Positions 51,498 to 60,106 of a stretch of 64,000 nt of DNA are shown here, piece after piece. The notes under the pieces were generated by a model. The model did not search any database and had not been told where the DNA came from. It was given only the letters and a program-made list of their open reading frames with translations. The stretch is taken from contig JBBSQL010000004.1 in the NCBI GenBank assembly GCA_038257845.1, forward strand, positions 62,001 through 126,000. The letters run 5' to 3'. This DNA is from JAFDXJ01 sp038257845. GTDB lineage: Bacteria; Bacteroidota; Bacteroidia; Chitinophagales; Chitinophagaceae. The position numbers were made by a program, and so were the translations under genes. Each line of letters begins with the position of its first letter. Position 1 is the first letter of the stretch.

Positions 51498-52766
51498 TTA
51501 TGGATTTTGTGAAATGCCTTTTTGAATAAATTCACGGATACCATTGATGATTCCCCGCACCACCTGGTCCTGGAAATCTACGCGCATTATTTTTTGTTCT
51601 TCATCTTTATTACTAAGAAAACCAATTTCTACCAATGCGTTTGGAAAATCTGTTGGCGCATTTAAAATGAAATTAAAATTTCCCACATTACCATATTCTT
51701 TTCTTTGAGTAGTCTTACATACTTCTTCTAAAATAAATTTACTCAGATTACGGAATCCCATGTATTTATAAAAAGTGCCCGTGCCTTGTGCTGCTCGATT
51801 ATCTGCCGAATTTAAATGCAGGCTAATCAATAGATCCGGCTTTTGTTGCTGCAAAAAAAGTACCCTGTCTGTATTATCAAAACTGGCATCACTGATGCGC
51901 GTCATGATCACCTGAACGCCACTGTCCACGAGGGCCTGCGCAAGTTTCTGTGCAAAAATTAAGGTGTATGTTTTTTCCAGTATTCCCGTATTGTTTCCGC
52001 GTGATCCGGGATTATTACCGCCATGGCCTGCATCAATAGCGATCTTAAAATTATTCAACGCAGTTTTTTCCGGAGCTTGTTTTACCAGCAACATTAATGT
52101 ATCATCATGATAACCTAATGTATAACCCCAATGTTGTGCATGTTGCAATTCAATGGTAATTTCCACTACATCATCTTCAGGCTGGTCAAAGTCAACATTG
52201 GCAATTTCTTTTAAAGTATTGATATGTTGCATGATGAAATTTGTATTGCTTTGTACGCCGAATAAAGTAATAACAATTCGTGCGGGATTAATTTCCATCC
52301 TGCTCTTATAGGGCAATTTTTCATCCATGAACATGATGAGTGTATCATAACCGTCATTGCCACCCGAAGCGATCCAGTTATTCAATAAAAAAGGTTTATT
52401 GAATTTATTGCTACGCGCATCTGGTTTTACATTTCCCTTATCAATCCAGGCGCTATGATTTGCTGAAAGCTGCACCTGGTAATAGTTTCGCGTAGAGTCA
52501 GTAATTTTCAAAAGTACATCCGTATCCAAATAACCCATCATCGCGCTGCCTAATCTGTCATTTCCCAGGCTATAGGCAAGCTGTGGAAATTTTCCCGTGG
52601 TGCGTCCGCTTCTCCAGGGTTTATTTTGTTGTGCAAATGAAATATTTTGCACTAAAATAAACACGAGCATTAAAAATGAAATCCGTGAAATTTTTATACC
52701 ATTGAATAATTTATTTTCATCTATCCGGCTTATCCTATGTTTGTATAAATTGTTTTGTTGTATCAC
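51498..52766 (-). CDS. N-acetylmuramoyl-L-alanine amidase
   Basis: Zinc amidase cutting the glycan-peptide bond of murein in the periplasm. The leader region KISRISFLMLVFILVQNISFAQ precedes a possible SH3-like stretch (about 65-120, with LSANHSAWIDKGNV) and then an Amidase_3 domain (about 240-415): IAIDAGHGGNNPGSRG with zinc His, LEKTYTLIFAQKLA, LLISLHLNSADN and NALVEIGFLSNKDEE with the catalytic Glu. The start is uncertain: a GTG at 52766 gives a long n-region, while ATG at 52670 lacks the basic residues of a leader. Confidence 0.92.
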   Translation of the reverse strand: MIQQNNLYKHRISRIDENKLFNGIKISRISFLMLVFILVQNISFAQQNKPWRSGRTTGKFPQLAYSLGNDRLGSAMMGYLDTDVLLKITDSTRNYYQVQLSANHSAWIDKGNVKPDARSNKFNKPFLLNNWIASGGNDGYDTLIMFMDEKLPYKSRMEINPARIVITLFGVQSNTNFIMQHINTLKEIANVDFDQPEDDVVEITIELQHAQHWGYTLGYHDDTLMLLVKQAPEKTALNNFKIAIDAGHGGNNPGSRGNNTGILEKTYTLIFAQKLAQALVDSGVQVIMTRISDASFDNTDRVLFLQQQKPDLLISLHLNSADNRAAQGTGTFYKYMGFRNLSKFILEEVCKTTQRKEYGNVGNFNFILNAPTDFPNALVEIGFLSNKDEEQKIMRVDFQDQVVRGIINGIREFIQKGISQNP

Positions 52767-52859
52767 GGGTAAAATATTTTTTGTTATTGCATGAAATGTA
52801 AAACATAAATATGTATTTCAAGAAGCAGCATGATTTTATTTCTGTAAAAAATTGATAAT

Positions 52860-53852
52860 ATGGAGAAAACGAATTTCATTGATTATATACGCGTGTTTTG
52901 TAAGAGCGGTCATGGAGGCGCGGGCAGCAGGCATTTCATGCGTAATAAACTCACTTCAATGGGAGGCCCCGATGGTGGTGATGGTGGCCGCGGCGGTCAT
53001 ATTATTTTAAAAGGAAATAATCAATTATGGACCTTATTGCATTTGCGTTATTACAAAAATATTTTAGCAGAAGATGGAGAAGGTGGTCAAAAAAATAATT
53101 CCTCCGGTCGAACAGGGAAAGACATTTATATTGAAGTGCCGCTTGGCACAATTGCCAAAGATGAAATTACCGGTATCATAGAAGCAGAAATTTTGGAAAA
53201 CGGGCAGGAAATTATTTTAATGCCAGGCGGTATGGGTGGTTTGGGAAATGCACATTTTGCTACGCCTACCAACCAGGCTCCTGAATATGCACAACCCGGT
53301 ATGCCTGGTGTGGAAGGCTGGAAACTCATGGAACTGAAAGTGCTTGCAGACGTGGGTTTGGTGGGTTTTCCCAATGCGGGGAAATCTACTTTATTGTCTG
53401 TGGTAACTGCAGCAAAACCGGTCATTGCCAATTATGCTTTTACTACACTTACACCGCAACTGGGCATCGTTGCTTACCGCGATGATAAATCATTTTGCAT
53501 TGCAGATCTTCCCGGAATTATTGAAGGCGCAGCCGAAGGCAAAGGCCTGGGACACCGCTTTCTCCGGCATATTGAAAGAAATGCCGTTTTACTTTTTATA
53601 ATTCCGGCTGACAGTGCAGATGCAGGAAAAGAATTTGAAATTTTAAAGAATGAACTGGAAGCATATAATCCTGAGATGTTACAAAAAGAATTTGTAATCG
53701 CAATCTCTAAATCGGATATGCTGGATGAAGAATTGAAAACAGAACTGGCAAAAGATTTACCCCAAGATATCCCGCATATTTTTATTTCTTCTATTACCGG
53801 TGAAGGATTACAACCATTAAAAGATTTGTTGTGGAAGAAATTGAATGCATAA
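52860..53852 (+). CDS. obgE: GTPase Obg
   Basis: Ribosome-assembly GTPase. The glycine-rich Obg fold (1-158) has GHGGAGSRHF, GGPDGGDGGRGGHII and MPGGMGGLGNAHFATPTNQAPEYA. The G domain has G1 GFPNAGKST, G3 DLPGIIEGAAEGKGLGHRFLRHIER and a G4 written SKSD rather than NKxD. With 330 residues it lacks the C-terminal OCT domain of many Firmicutes forms, usual for Bacteroidota. It converges on the AlkA-type gene with a 4-base gap. Confidence 0.96.
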   Translation: MEKTNFIDYIRVFCKSGHGGAGSRHFMRNKLTSMGGPDGGDGGRGGHIILKGNNQLWTLLHLRYYKNILAEDGEGGQKNNSSGRTGKDIYIEVPLGTIAKDEITGIIEAEILENGQEIILMPGGMGGLGNAHFATPTNQAPEYAQPGMPGVEGWKLMELKVLADVGLVGFPNAGKSTLLSVVTAAKPVIANYAFTTLTPQLGIVAYRDDKSFCIADLPGIIEGAAEGKGLGHRFLRHIERNAVLLFIIPADSADAGKEFEILKNELEAYNPEMLQKEFVIAISKSDMLDEELKTELAKDLPQDIPHIFISSITGEGLQPLKDLLWKKLNA

Positions 53853-53856
53853 AAAT

Positions 53857-54465
53857 TTATGCATCTTTCCATTGCCATAAATGCAGGCAGGCATAGGTAC
53901 GGTAAGGGCTCCAGGCTTGGGAGAGTTTCAGTATTTTGGCACGCAACTTTTTTTTGTCTTTGATTTTTAAATTATACAATTGAATAATACTTTGTTGTAA
54001 TCCCAGGTCATCTACTGCAAAAATATCTTCGCGGCCAAGTGAAAACATGAGCAGCATTTCCACCGTCCATCTTCCCACCCCTTTTATTTGCGTAAGCAAT
54101 TCCATGACCGCTTCATTTTCCATAGCCATTAATTTTTTATCAGTGATCTTATGATCTATACAAAACTGTGCAACGTTTTTTACATATTGCACTTTAGCAT
54201 TGGAAAGCCCGATCGCGCGCATGGTTTCATTTGGTGTTGTTAAAACCTGCGCCGGGCGTGGTTCTTTACCTTTATACAATTCCAGGAAACGATGGTAAAT
54301 AATTTTCGCTACACGTGTATTCAATTGTTGTGACATGATACCTGCCATAAGCCGCAAGGGAATATTTTTATGAAATTGCAATGGCTGGCATGGCATATTC
54401 AAAATAGCTGCCAGCTTCAAATCCTTTTGCAGGTGCAACTTGTAAGGCATTTCATTTTTTTTCAT
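53857..54465 (-). CDS. DNA-3-methyladenine glycosylase, AlkA/HhH-GPD type
   Basis: Base-excision repair enzyme removing alkylated bases. The 202 residues hold the HhH-GPD core: IMSQQLNTRVAKIIYHRF, then LTQIKGVGRWTVEMLLMFSLGREDIFAVDDLGLQQS, where IKGVGRWTV is the helix-hairpin-helix and the first Asp of VDDLGL the catalytic acid. No Fe-S cysteines follow, which excludes Nth/MutY. SPYRTYACLHLW ends the domain. The family is sure; exact substrate preference is not. Confidence 0.93.
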   Translation of the reverse strand: MKKNEMPYKLHLQKDLKLAAILNMPCQPLQFHKNIPLRLMAGIMSQQLNTRVAKIIYHRFLELYKGKEPRPAQVLTTPNETMRAIGLSNAKVQYVKNVAQFCIDHKITDKKLMAMENEAVMELLTQIKGVGRWTVEMLLMFSLGREDIFAVDDLGLQQSIIQLYNLKIKDKKKLRAKILKLSQAWSPYRTYACLHLWQWKDA

Positions 54466-54499
54466 TCGATTTTTTTCATGTATTTTTCAAAAAAAAATT

Positions 54500-54943
54500 A
54501 TGAAGCAAAAATACTTTTTAACCGGTGTAATTGCATTATGCATTTTTTTATTTCATGCTACCGTTTCATTTGCGCAAAATAAGGATGAAATGGAAATTCG
54601 TAAAACATTGAATCAGCAAAATGCAGCATGGAACCGCGGCAATCTTGATTCTTTTATGATTGGTTACTGGAATAATGACAGCCTGCTTTTTATCGGTAGT
54701 GCAGGCCCGCGATATGGCTATGAAACCACGCTGAAAGGATACAAAAAAGGTTACCCCGATACAGCACACATGGGCCATTTTACATCCACTATTTTAAGTA
54801 TGAAAAAATTATCAGGTGAATATTATTTTGTTGTGGGGAAATGGGCGCTACAACGCAGTGTGGGCGATGTGTCCGGTTTTTATACTTTATTATTCCGGAA
54901 AATAAAAGGACACTGGGTGATCATAGCTGATCACAGCAGTTGA
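54500..54943 (+). CDS. Exported DUF4440/SnoaL-like protein, 147 aa
   Basis: Signal peptide MKQKYFLTGVIALCIFLFHATVSFAQ, then one NTF2-like domain: EIRKTLNQQNAAWNRGNLDSFMIGYWNNDSLLFIG opens the cone, WALQRSVGDVSGFYTLLFRKIKGHWVIIADHSS closes it. DUF4440 proteins of this kind may be small enzymes or ligand-binders; the role is unknown. It should be in the periplasm. It is divergent from the AlkA-type gene with only 34 bases between. Confidence 0.85.
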   Translation: MKQKYFLTGVIALCIFLFHATVSFAQNKDEMEIRKTLNQQNAAWNRGNLDSFMIGYWNNDSLLFIGSAGPRYGYETTLKGYKKGYPDTAHMGHFTSTILSMKKLSGEYYFVVGKWALQRSVGDVSGFYTLLFRKIKGHWVIIADHSS

Positions 54944-54950
54944 TGCACAT

Positions 54951-55178
54951 TTAACTAAGATCCAATGGCTCTTTCCATATATTCCTGATCATCCAGATGG
55001 AAAAGATAAGGCTTGCTATTAACCATAGATAAAATATAATATTGCCTAAAGTTATTCGATCATAAATAAATCCCCACTGCAGCATGATGCCAATGCTCGC
55101 ATTTAGTAACATCCATACAATAACAATACACATTGTATAAACGATCCTAAGAAAAAATTCGCGCATCTCCGGTTCCAT
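54951..55178 (-). CDS. Small membrane protein, 75 aa, unknown
   Basis: Two hydrophobic segments, IVYTMCIVIVWMLLNASIGIM and GNIIFYLWLIASLIFSIWMIRNIW, joined by a short loop with YDRITLG; the N-terminus is acidic/basic (MEPEMREFFLR) and should be cytoplasmic. No family is recognised. The coding pattern and end-to-end packing with neighbours support a real gene. It may be transcribed on its own, ahead of the OMP terminator. Confidence 0.65.
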   Translation of the reverse strand: MEPEMREFFLRIVYTMCIVIVWMLLNASIGIMLQWGFIYDRITLGNIIFYLWLIASLIFSIWMIRNIWKEPLDLS

Positions 55179-55219
55179 TTTTCAACTTTTTTCATTGCAA
55201 AAATACATTTAAGAAAACA

Positions 55220-55249
55220 AAAAAGCAGCTCTAAAAAGGCTGCTTTTTT
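55220..55249 (-). terminator. Terminator after the outer-membrane barrel gene
   Basis: Stem AAAAAGCAGC / GCTGCTTTTT with a 9-base loop and A/T runs on both sides, 18 bases past the stop of the barrel gene on the minus strand. Confidence 0.85.
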
Positions 55250-55267
55250 ATATACAAAAAAATTAAT

Positions 55268-56005
55268 TTAAAGCCCGCTAAGTGTAAGGCCAATAGAATA
55301 GGGATGAATAGGAGCGCCCGCAGCCTGTTTCAAAAAACTGTTTAACTGGTAGGAACCATCCAATGTAAAATTTCCATAACCCACCCGGCCGGTTACGGCA
55401 AAACGGGTAGAATTGATAAAACGTTTTTCACTTTCTTTTTGAATAAATTTGTCGCCATATACAGTTGTGCCAGTGGCATCCATCAGGTTTTTTCCTTTTG
55501 TATATGCTTTTAAAAGCGTTCCAACCTTCACGCCAAATGCCATTTTAAAACCTTTATCCGGTTGTACGGGATTACCGGCATAACGGAGTTCTAAAGGTAA
55601 TTCTGCAAAAATCGTTGTGAGTTTATATTTATTATAATGAGATGTTGCGCTTACATCAATAAACGGTAAAAACGTAGTAGCAGAGGATTTTAGGTCAACA
55701 AGTGTATTTTTAAAAAATATATTACTGCTGCCAATACCCACACCCACACCCACACTGAAATGCGGGCTGGATCGGAAAGGTTTGTCCAGCATCACGTAAA
55801 AATTGAAATGCCGGGAAAACCCGGAAGGATTTATAGAATCAGGTGTATTCAACCATCCATCCACACCATATTGAATCATAAAATGATCATTTGCGCGGTT
55901 ACTCAGATCCATCTTTTGTTTGGCTGGCTGAGCAGTATTTTCCTGGGCTTGTACAGCGCCATATAAAAAAAATATACATCCTATTGCCGCTATTAATTTT
56001 TTCAT
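55268..56005 (-). CDS. Outer membrane beta-barrel protein, PorT-like
   Basis: Signal peptide MKKLIAAIGCIFFLYGAVQAQ, then about 220 residues with alternating amphipathic strands: FSVGVGVGIGSSNIFF, LTTIFAELPLELRYAG, KMAFGVKVGTLLKAYTKGK and TGRVGYGNFTLDGSYQLNSFL. PELPLELRY is often seen in PorT-type eight-stranded barrels of Bacteroidota. The end HPYSIGLTLSGL resembles a barrel-closing strand. The function is unknown. It is followed by a good terminator. Confidence 0.8.
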   Translation of the reverse strand: MKKLIAAIGCIFFLYGAVQAQENTAQPAKQKMDLSNRANDHFMIQYGVDGWLNTPDSINPSGFSRHFNFYVMLDKPFRSSPHFSVGVGVGIGSSNIFFKNTLVDLKSSATTFLPFIDVSATSHYNKYKLTTIFAELPLELRYAGNPVQPDKGFKMAFGVKVGTLLKAYTKGKNLMDATGTTVYGDKFIQKESEKRFINSTRFAVTGRVGYGNFTLDGSYQLNSFLKQAAGAPIHPYSIGLTLSGL

Positions 56006-56197
56006 CCGTGCAGTTGTTTTTTTAATTATTTACTTTTTTGAAAGCAACAAAAATAAATGAATTGAACCCAAGCAAGGGGTTAAAAATATGCCAAATAAAA
56101 GCCTTTTAAATGTATGAGGAACCAGGAACTTTATTATTCCATCCCTGTAATTAAAATGAAAACGTATCTTCATCAATATCTTTTTTGAAACTACCGT

Positions 56198-56560
56198 ATG
56201 AAAATTTTAATTGCCGAGGACGACCCTATCAGCCTTTTATTGTTGCAAAAGCAACTGGCAAATGAATCTTTTGAACTTTGCATTGCCTCAGATGGTCATG
56301 AAGCATATAAAAAATTGACGGAATTTCAACCGGATCTCCTGGTTACCGACCTGATGATGCCCAGAACTTCAGGGCTGGAATTGATTGGTCTTGTAAGGGC
56401 AAATTACACAAAAAAATTACCAATCCTGGTATTATCGGCAATGGATGATGAAAGCACGGTAATGGAAGCATTATCCATTGGCGCAGATGATTTTATTATT
56501 AAACCTGCGGAACAGGAGGAATTGCTGATGAAGATAAAACGGTTAGGTAAATTGAAATAA
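56198..56560 (+). CDS. Stand-alone response regulator receiver, 120 aa
   Basis: A CheY-like single receiver with IAEDDPISLLLLQ, phosphoacceptor Asp51 in VTDLMMPRTSG, Ser in VLSAMDDESTV and Lys in FIIKPAEQEEL. There is no output domain, so it acts by protein contact or in a phosphorelay. No kinase gene lies next to it; the neighbours are an outer-membrane protein and recQ. DDESTVMEALSIGADDFI is typical of PleD/CheY hybrids. Confidence 0.93.
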   Translation: MKILIAEDDPISLLLLQKQLANESFELCIASDGHEAYKKLTEFQPDLLVTDLMMPRTSGLELIGLVRANYTKKLPILVLSAMDDESTVMEALSIGADDFIIKPAEQEELLMKIKRLGKLK

Positions 56561-56579
56561 GCTCCGGGAATTAAAAGTT

Positions 56580-58892
56580 TTAATTGCCATACTCCGAAAT
56601 AAATTTTATCCGCATAATTTTTAATTCATCCCATTCATAACCGCTATCCTGTAATTCTTCCTGTGCAGTTTCTAATGATGAAGTTTCACAACTTTTAAAA
56701 TAATCCATGATTTCTTCCTGGTCATCTTCATCGAGAATATCATCAATGGCATAATTTAGATTCAGCCTCGTGCCACTCGACACAATGGTTTCCATTTCTT
56801 CCAGTAAAGAATCGAGTTTCAGGTCTTTGTTTCTGGCAATGGTTTCCAGCGGAATTTTTCTATCTACATTTTGAATTATATAAATTTTATTGCTGCTTTT
56901 ATTGGCAACTGTTTTCATTACGAAATCATCCGGCCTTTCTATATCATTCTCTTCCACATATCGTGCAATCAAAGTGATAAAAGGTTTTCCATACCGTGCA
57001 GCTTTTCCTTTACTTACACCCTGGCATTTCTCCAATTCCAGTAACGTGGTTGGGTACGCGGTAGCCATATCATTCAGCGATGATTCCAGGAATAAAACGA
57101 AAGGTGGCAAACCAACTTTCTTCGCTTCTGTTTGGCGCAGGCTTTTAAGCATCTCCACCAGTTTATCGTCGAAAGCTGCGCCACCACTGCCTCCGTCGCC
57201 GGTTTCCACATCTTCATCATCTTCATTGGCTTCTTCAAATAAATTGCTCAATGCAATTTTGAATGAGGTCGGTTTTTTCAAAAACTTTTCACTCGCTTCA
57301 GTAAATTTCAACAAGCCATATTCTTCAATATCCTTTCGCAATAAGTTTTCCAATAATAATTGTCTTACAAGGCTATTCCAGAAATGTACATCTTTTTCCT
57401 TCCCAATTCCAAACGTATCCAGTTCTTCATGCCTGTACATTTTTATCTGCGGCGTCGGTTTTCCCATGAGCACATTCACGACGTAATCTGTATGAAATCT
57501 ACCATCCAATGCTTTCACAACTTTTAGCACTTTCAAAGCTTCCTCTTTTGTTTCAATTTTTTCTTTTGGATGCAGGCAATTATCGCAATTGCCACAGTTT
57601 TCTTCATCGGTATTTTCACCAAAATAATGCAATAATACTTTCCTGCGACAGGTAGAAATTTCTGCAAAGGCAACTGTTTCATTGATTAATTGGGCACCGA
57701 TTTCCCTTTCACTCAAAGGCTTGTCCCGCATCAGGTGTTCCAGTTTGGCCACGTCTTTATGAGAATAAAATAAGAGGCATTTACCTTCCAGTCCATCCCT
57801 GCCGGCGCGGCCTGTTTCCTGGTAATAATTTTCAATGGATTTAGGAATATTAAAATGTATGACGAAACGGATATCCGGTTTATCAATGCCCATTCCAAAT
57901 GCAATAGTTGCCACGATCACCTGTACGTCTTCATTTAAAAATTGATCCTGGCGATTGGCCCGAAGTTTAGAATCCAGGCCGGCATGGTAGGCCACAGCTT
58001 TAATATTATTAGCCACCAATAACTCGGCAAGCTCTTCGGTGGTTCTCCTGTTCAATGTATAAATAATCCCGCTTTTCCCTGCATTATGTGAAATGAATCG
58101 AACGATATTGCGGATAGTCTGATCCTTTTTTAATTTGGGCTGAATTTCATAATACAAATTGGCCCGGTTAAAGGAAGAAATATAAATATTGGGATCGCGT
58201 AAACCTAAGTTCTTAACGATATCACTTTGCACTTTGGGCGTAGCGGTTGCAGTTAGCGCAACAACGGGCAGAACAGGGTTTATCTGGTCCATCATTTCAC
58301 GAAGCCTTCGGTATTCCGGCCTGAAATCATGCCCCCATTCAGAAATACAATGTGCTTCATCAACGGCGAAAAAAGAAATTTTTAATTCTTTAAAAAAATC
58401 CAGGTTCTCCTGCTTGGTAAGTGTTTCCGGCGCTACGTATAATAATTTGGTTTTACCGGCAAGCAGGTCGGCCTTCACTTCTTTTACCTGGCCTTTATTC
58501 AATGAAGAGTTTAAAAAATGTGCTATATCATCTTTCTCACTGTAACCCCGAACAAGATCTACCTGGTTTTTCATAAGTGCGATCAATGGACTTACTACGA
58601 TGGCACAGCCTTCCAAAATCATGGCGGGCAATTGATAACATAAACTTTTTCCCCCACCCGTAGGCATGATCACAAAAGTATCATGCCCGTCAAGAAGGCT
58701 ATTGATGGCTTCTACTTGGCGGCCTTTAAATTTTTGAAAGCCAAAATGTTTTTTTACGGCCTGGAGTATATCATGTCCATGATTTCCTTTTTGTCCGGTA
58801 GAAATCGTTTTTTCTTTTTTAGTTACTGGTTGGCTCTTCGCCTTTTTTACCGGCGTCTTTTTTGCAGGCGTCTTTTTTGCTGATGTAGGCAT
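56580..58892 (-). CDS. recQ: ATP-dependent DNA helicase RecQ with basic N-terminal tail
   Basis: 770 residues. A lysine/proline tail (SAKKTPAKKTPVKKAKSQP, about 3-22) precedes helicase motifs I to VI: PTGGGKSLCYQLPA, VDEAHCISEWGHDFRPEY, ALTATATPKVQ, YQETGRAGRDG. The zinc domain has CRRKVLLHYFGE and CGNCDNC, followed by RQC and HRDC-like (about 600-680) regions and a long acidic C-terminal helix part. The upstream GTG two codons before the ATG at 58892 is possible. The tail resembles those of the H1-like proteins in this window. Confidence 0.95.
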   Translation of the reverse strand: MPTSAKKTPAKKTPVKKAKSQPVTKKEKTISTGQKGNHGHDILQAVKKHFGFQKFKGRQVEAINSLLDGHDTFVIMPTGGGKSLCYQLPAMILEGCAIVVSPLIALMKNQVDLVRGYSEKDDIAHFLNSSLNKGQVKEVKADLLAGKTKLLYVAPETLTKQENLDFFKELKISFFAVDEAHCISEWGHDFRPEYRRLREMMDQINPVLPVVALTATATPKVQSDIVKNLGLRDPNIYISSFNRANLYYEIQPKLKKDQTIRNIVRFISHNAGKSGIIYTLNRRTTEELAELLVANNIKAVAYHAGLDSKLRANRQDQFLNEDVQVIVATIAFGMGIDKPDIRFVIHFNIPKSIENYYQETGRAGRDGLEGKCLLFYSHKDVAKLEHLMRDKPLSEREIGAQLINETVAFAEISTCRRKVLLHYFGENTDEENCGNCDNCLHPKEKIETKEEALKVLKVVKALDGRFHTDYVVNVLMGKPTPQIKMYRHEELDTFGIGKEKDVHFWNSLVRQLLLENLLRKDIEEYGLLKFTEASEKFLKKPTSFKIALSNLFEEANEDDEDVETGDGGSGGAAFDDKLVEMLKSLRQTEAKKVGLPPFVLFLESSLNDMATAYPTTLLELEKCQGVSKGKAARYGKPFITLIARYVEENDIERPDDFVMKTVANKSSNKIYIIQNVDRKIPLETIARNKDLKLDSLLEEMETIVSSGTRLNLNYAIDDILDEDDQEEIMDYFKSCETSSLETAQEELQDSGYEWDELKIMRIKFISEYGN

Positions 58893-59092
58893 ATTCACAG
58901 AATTTCCAATTCGCGATATTTATAAATTCCTCAAAAGGTAATTAATAAATAATAATAAAATAAAATTAATTTCTCTTATGGTTGCTTTGGTTTAAAAAAA
59001 TCTTTGGAAACAAAGTATAAGTAAACCTCACTAAACCCTAACGAAGTTAATAAATCCGGCTTAAATTTTAGAATACGAACTTTGTTAAAGTT

Positions 59093-59100
59093 TACCTTTG
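59093..59100 (+). promoter_or_regulatory. Candidate -7 element of kdsD
   Basis: TACCTTTG fits TAnnTTTG and ends only 8 bases before the ATG at 59109, so the transcript would be almost leaderless. No convincing -33 TTG at the right distance. Support is weak. Confidence 0.35.
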
Positions 59101-59108
59101 CACTCATC

Positions 59109-60074
59109 ATGGAAAAAAATATACAAGTGAGCGCCCGGCGGACGATAGCATTAGAAGCACAATCCGTACAGGGCCTCGAAAATTTTATCAATGATGAATT
59201 TGAAAAAGCGATTTTAGCGATTCATCATTCTTCAGGACGCGTGGTGGTTACAGGTATTGGTAAAAGTGCGATCGTGGGACAAAAGATCGTAGCTACTTTC
59301 AATTCTACCGGTACTCCATCTTTATTCATGCACGCGGCAGATGCATTGCATGGCGATATGGGCATGATACAGGAAAATGATGTAGTGCTGATCATTAGTA
59401 AAAGCGGTGAGAGCCCGGAGATAAAAGCACTGCCACCCTTTATAAAAAATTTTGGAAATACATTGATCGCGATGGTAGGCAATATGCAATCCACACTCGC
59501 CCGCGAAGCTGGAATAGTTTTAAATACAACCGTTTCAAAAGAAGCCTGCCCGCATAACCTTGCACCTACGAGCAGTACCACTGCGCAAATGGTGATGGGA
59601 GATGCAATGGCTGTTTGCCTGATGGAATTAAACGGTTTTACAGGAACTGATTTTGCTCGCTATCATCCTGGTGGAAACCTGGGAAAAAGATTGTATTTAA
59701 AAGTGGACGATATTTATACACAAAATGAAAAACCAACAATTAGATCAACCGATAAATTGAAAGATGTGATCATGGTTATTTCACGCGGCAGGCTGGGTGC
59801 AGCAGTAGTGACGGATGAAAAAAATAAACTCCTGGGAATCATAACAGACGGGGATATCAGGCGATTGCTTGGAAAAACAGATGATATCAGTAAGATAACT
59901 GCGCAGGATATCTTAACTTCGCACCCCAAAAATACCCAAGCCGGTACATTAGCTTTGAATGCCCTGGAAATAATGAAAGAAGCGGATATCAGCCAATTGG
60001 TGATTACCGGTTCTGACAATGAATACCTTGGCATTATTCATATTCATGACCTGGTACGGGAAGGATTATTTTGA
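59109..60074 (+). CDS. kdsD: Arabinose-5-phosphate isomerase, KdsD/KpsF type
   Basis: Converts ribulose 5-phosphate to arabinose 5-phosphate for Kdo, the LPS core sugar. 321 residues: a SIS domain (about 30-170) with VVVTGIGKSAIVGQKIVATFNSTGTPSLF and ISKSGESPEIKAL, then HNLAPTSSTT, and two CBS domains (about 200-320; GITDGDIRRLL in the first). The upstream in-frame TTG is ignored because it precedes the promoter-like box. It is followed by a mannose nucleotidyl transferase 32 bases later. Confidence 0.94.
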   Translation: MEKNIQVSARRTIALEAQSVQGLENFINDEFEKAILAIHHSSGRVVVTGIGKSAIVGQKIVATFNSTGTPSLFMHAADALHGDMGMIQENDVVLIISKSGESPEIKALPPFIKNFGNTLIAMVGNMQSTLAREAGIVLNTTVSKEACPHNLAPTSSTTAQMVMGDAMAVCLMELNGFTGTDFARYHPGGNLGKRLYLKVDDIYTQNEKPTIRSTDKLKDVIMVISRGRLGAAVVTDEKNKLLGIITDGDIRRLLGKTDDISKITAQDILTSHPKNTQAGTLALNALEIMKEADISQLVITGSDNEYLGIIHIHDLVREGLF

Positions 60075-60106
60075 AAAAAATACATTTATAATACGTCAAT
60101 CCTGAT

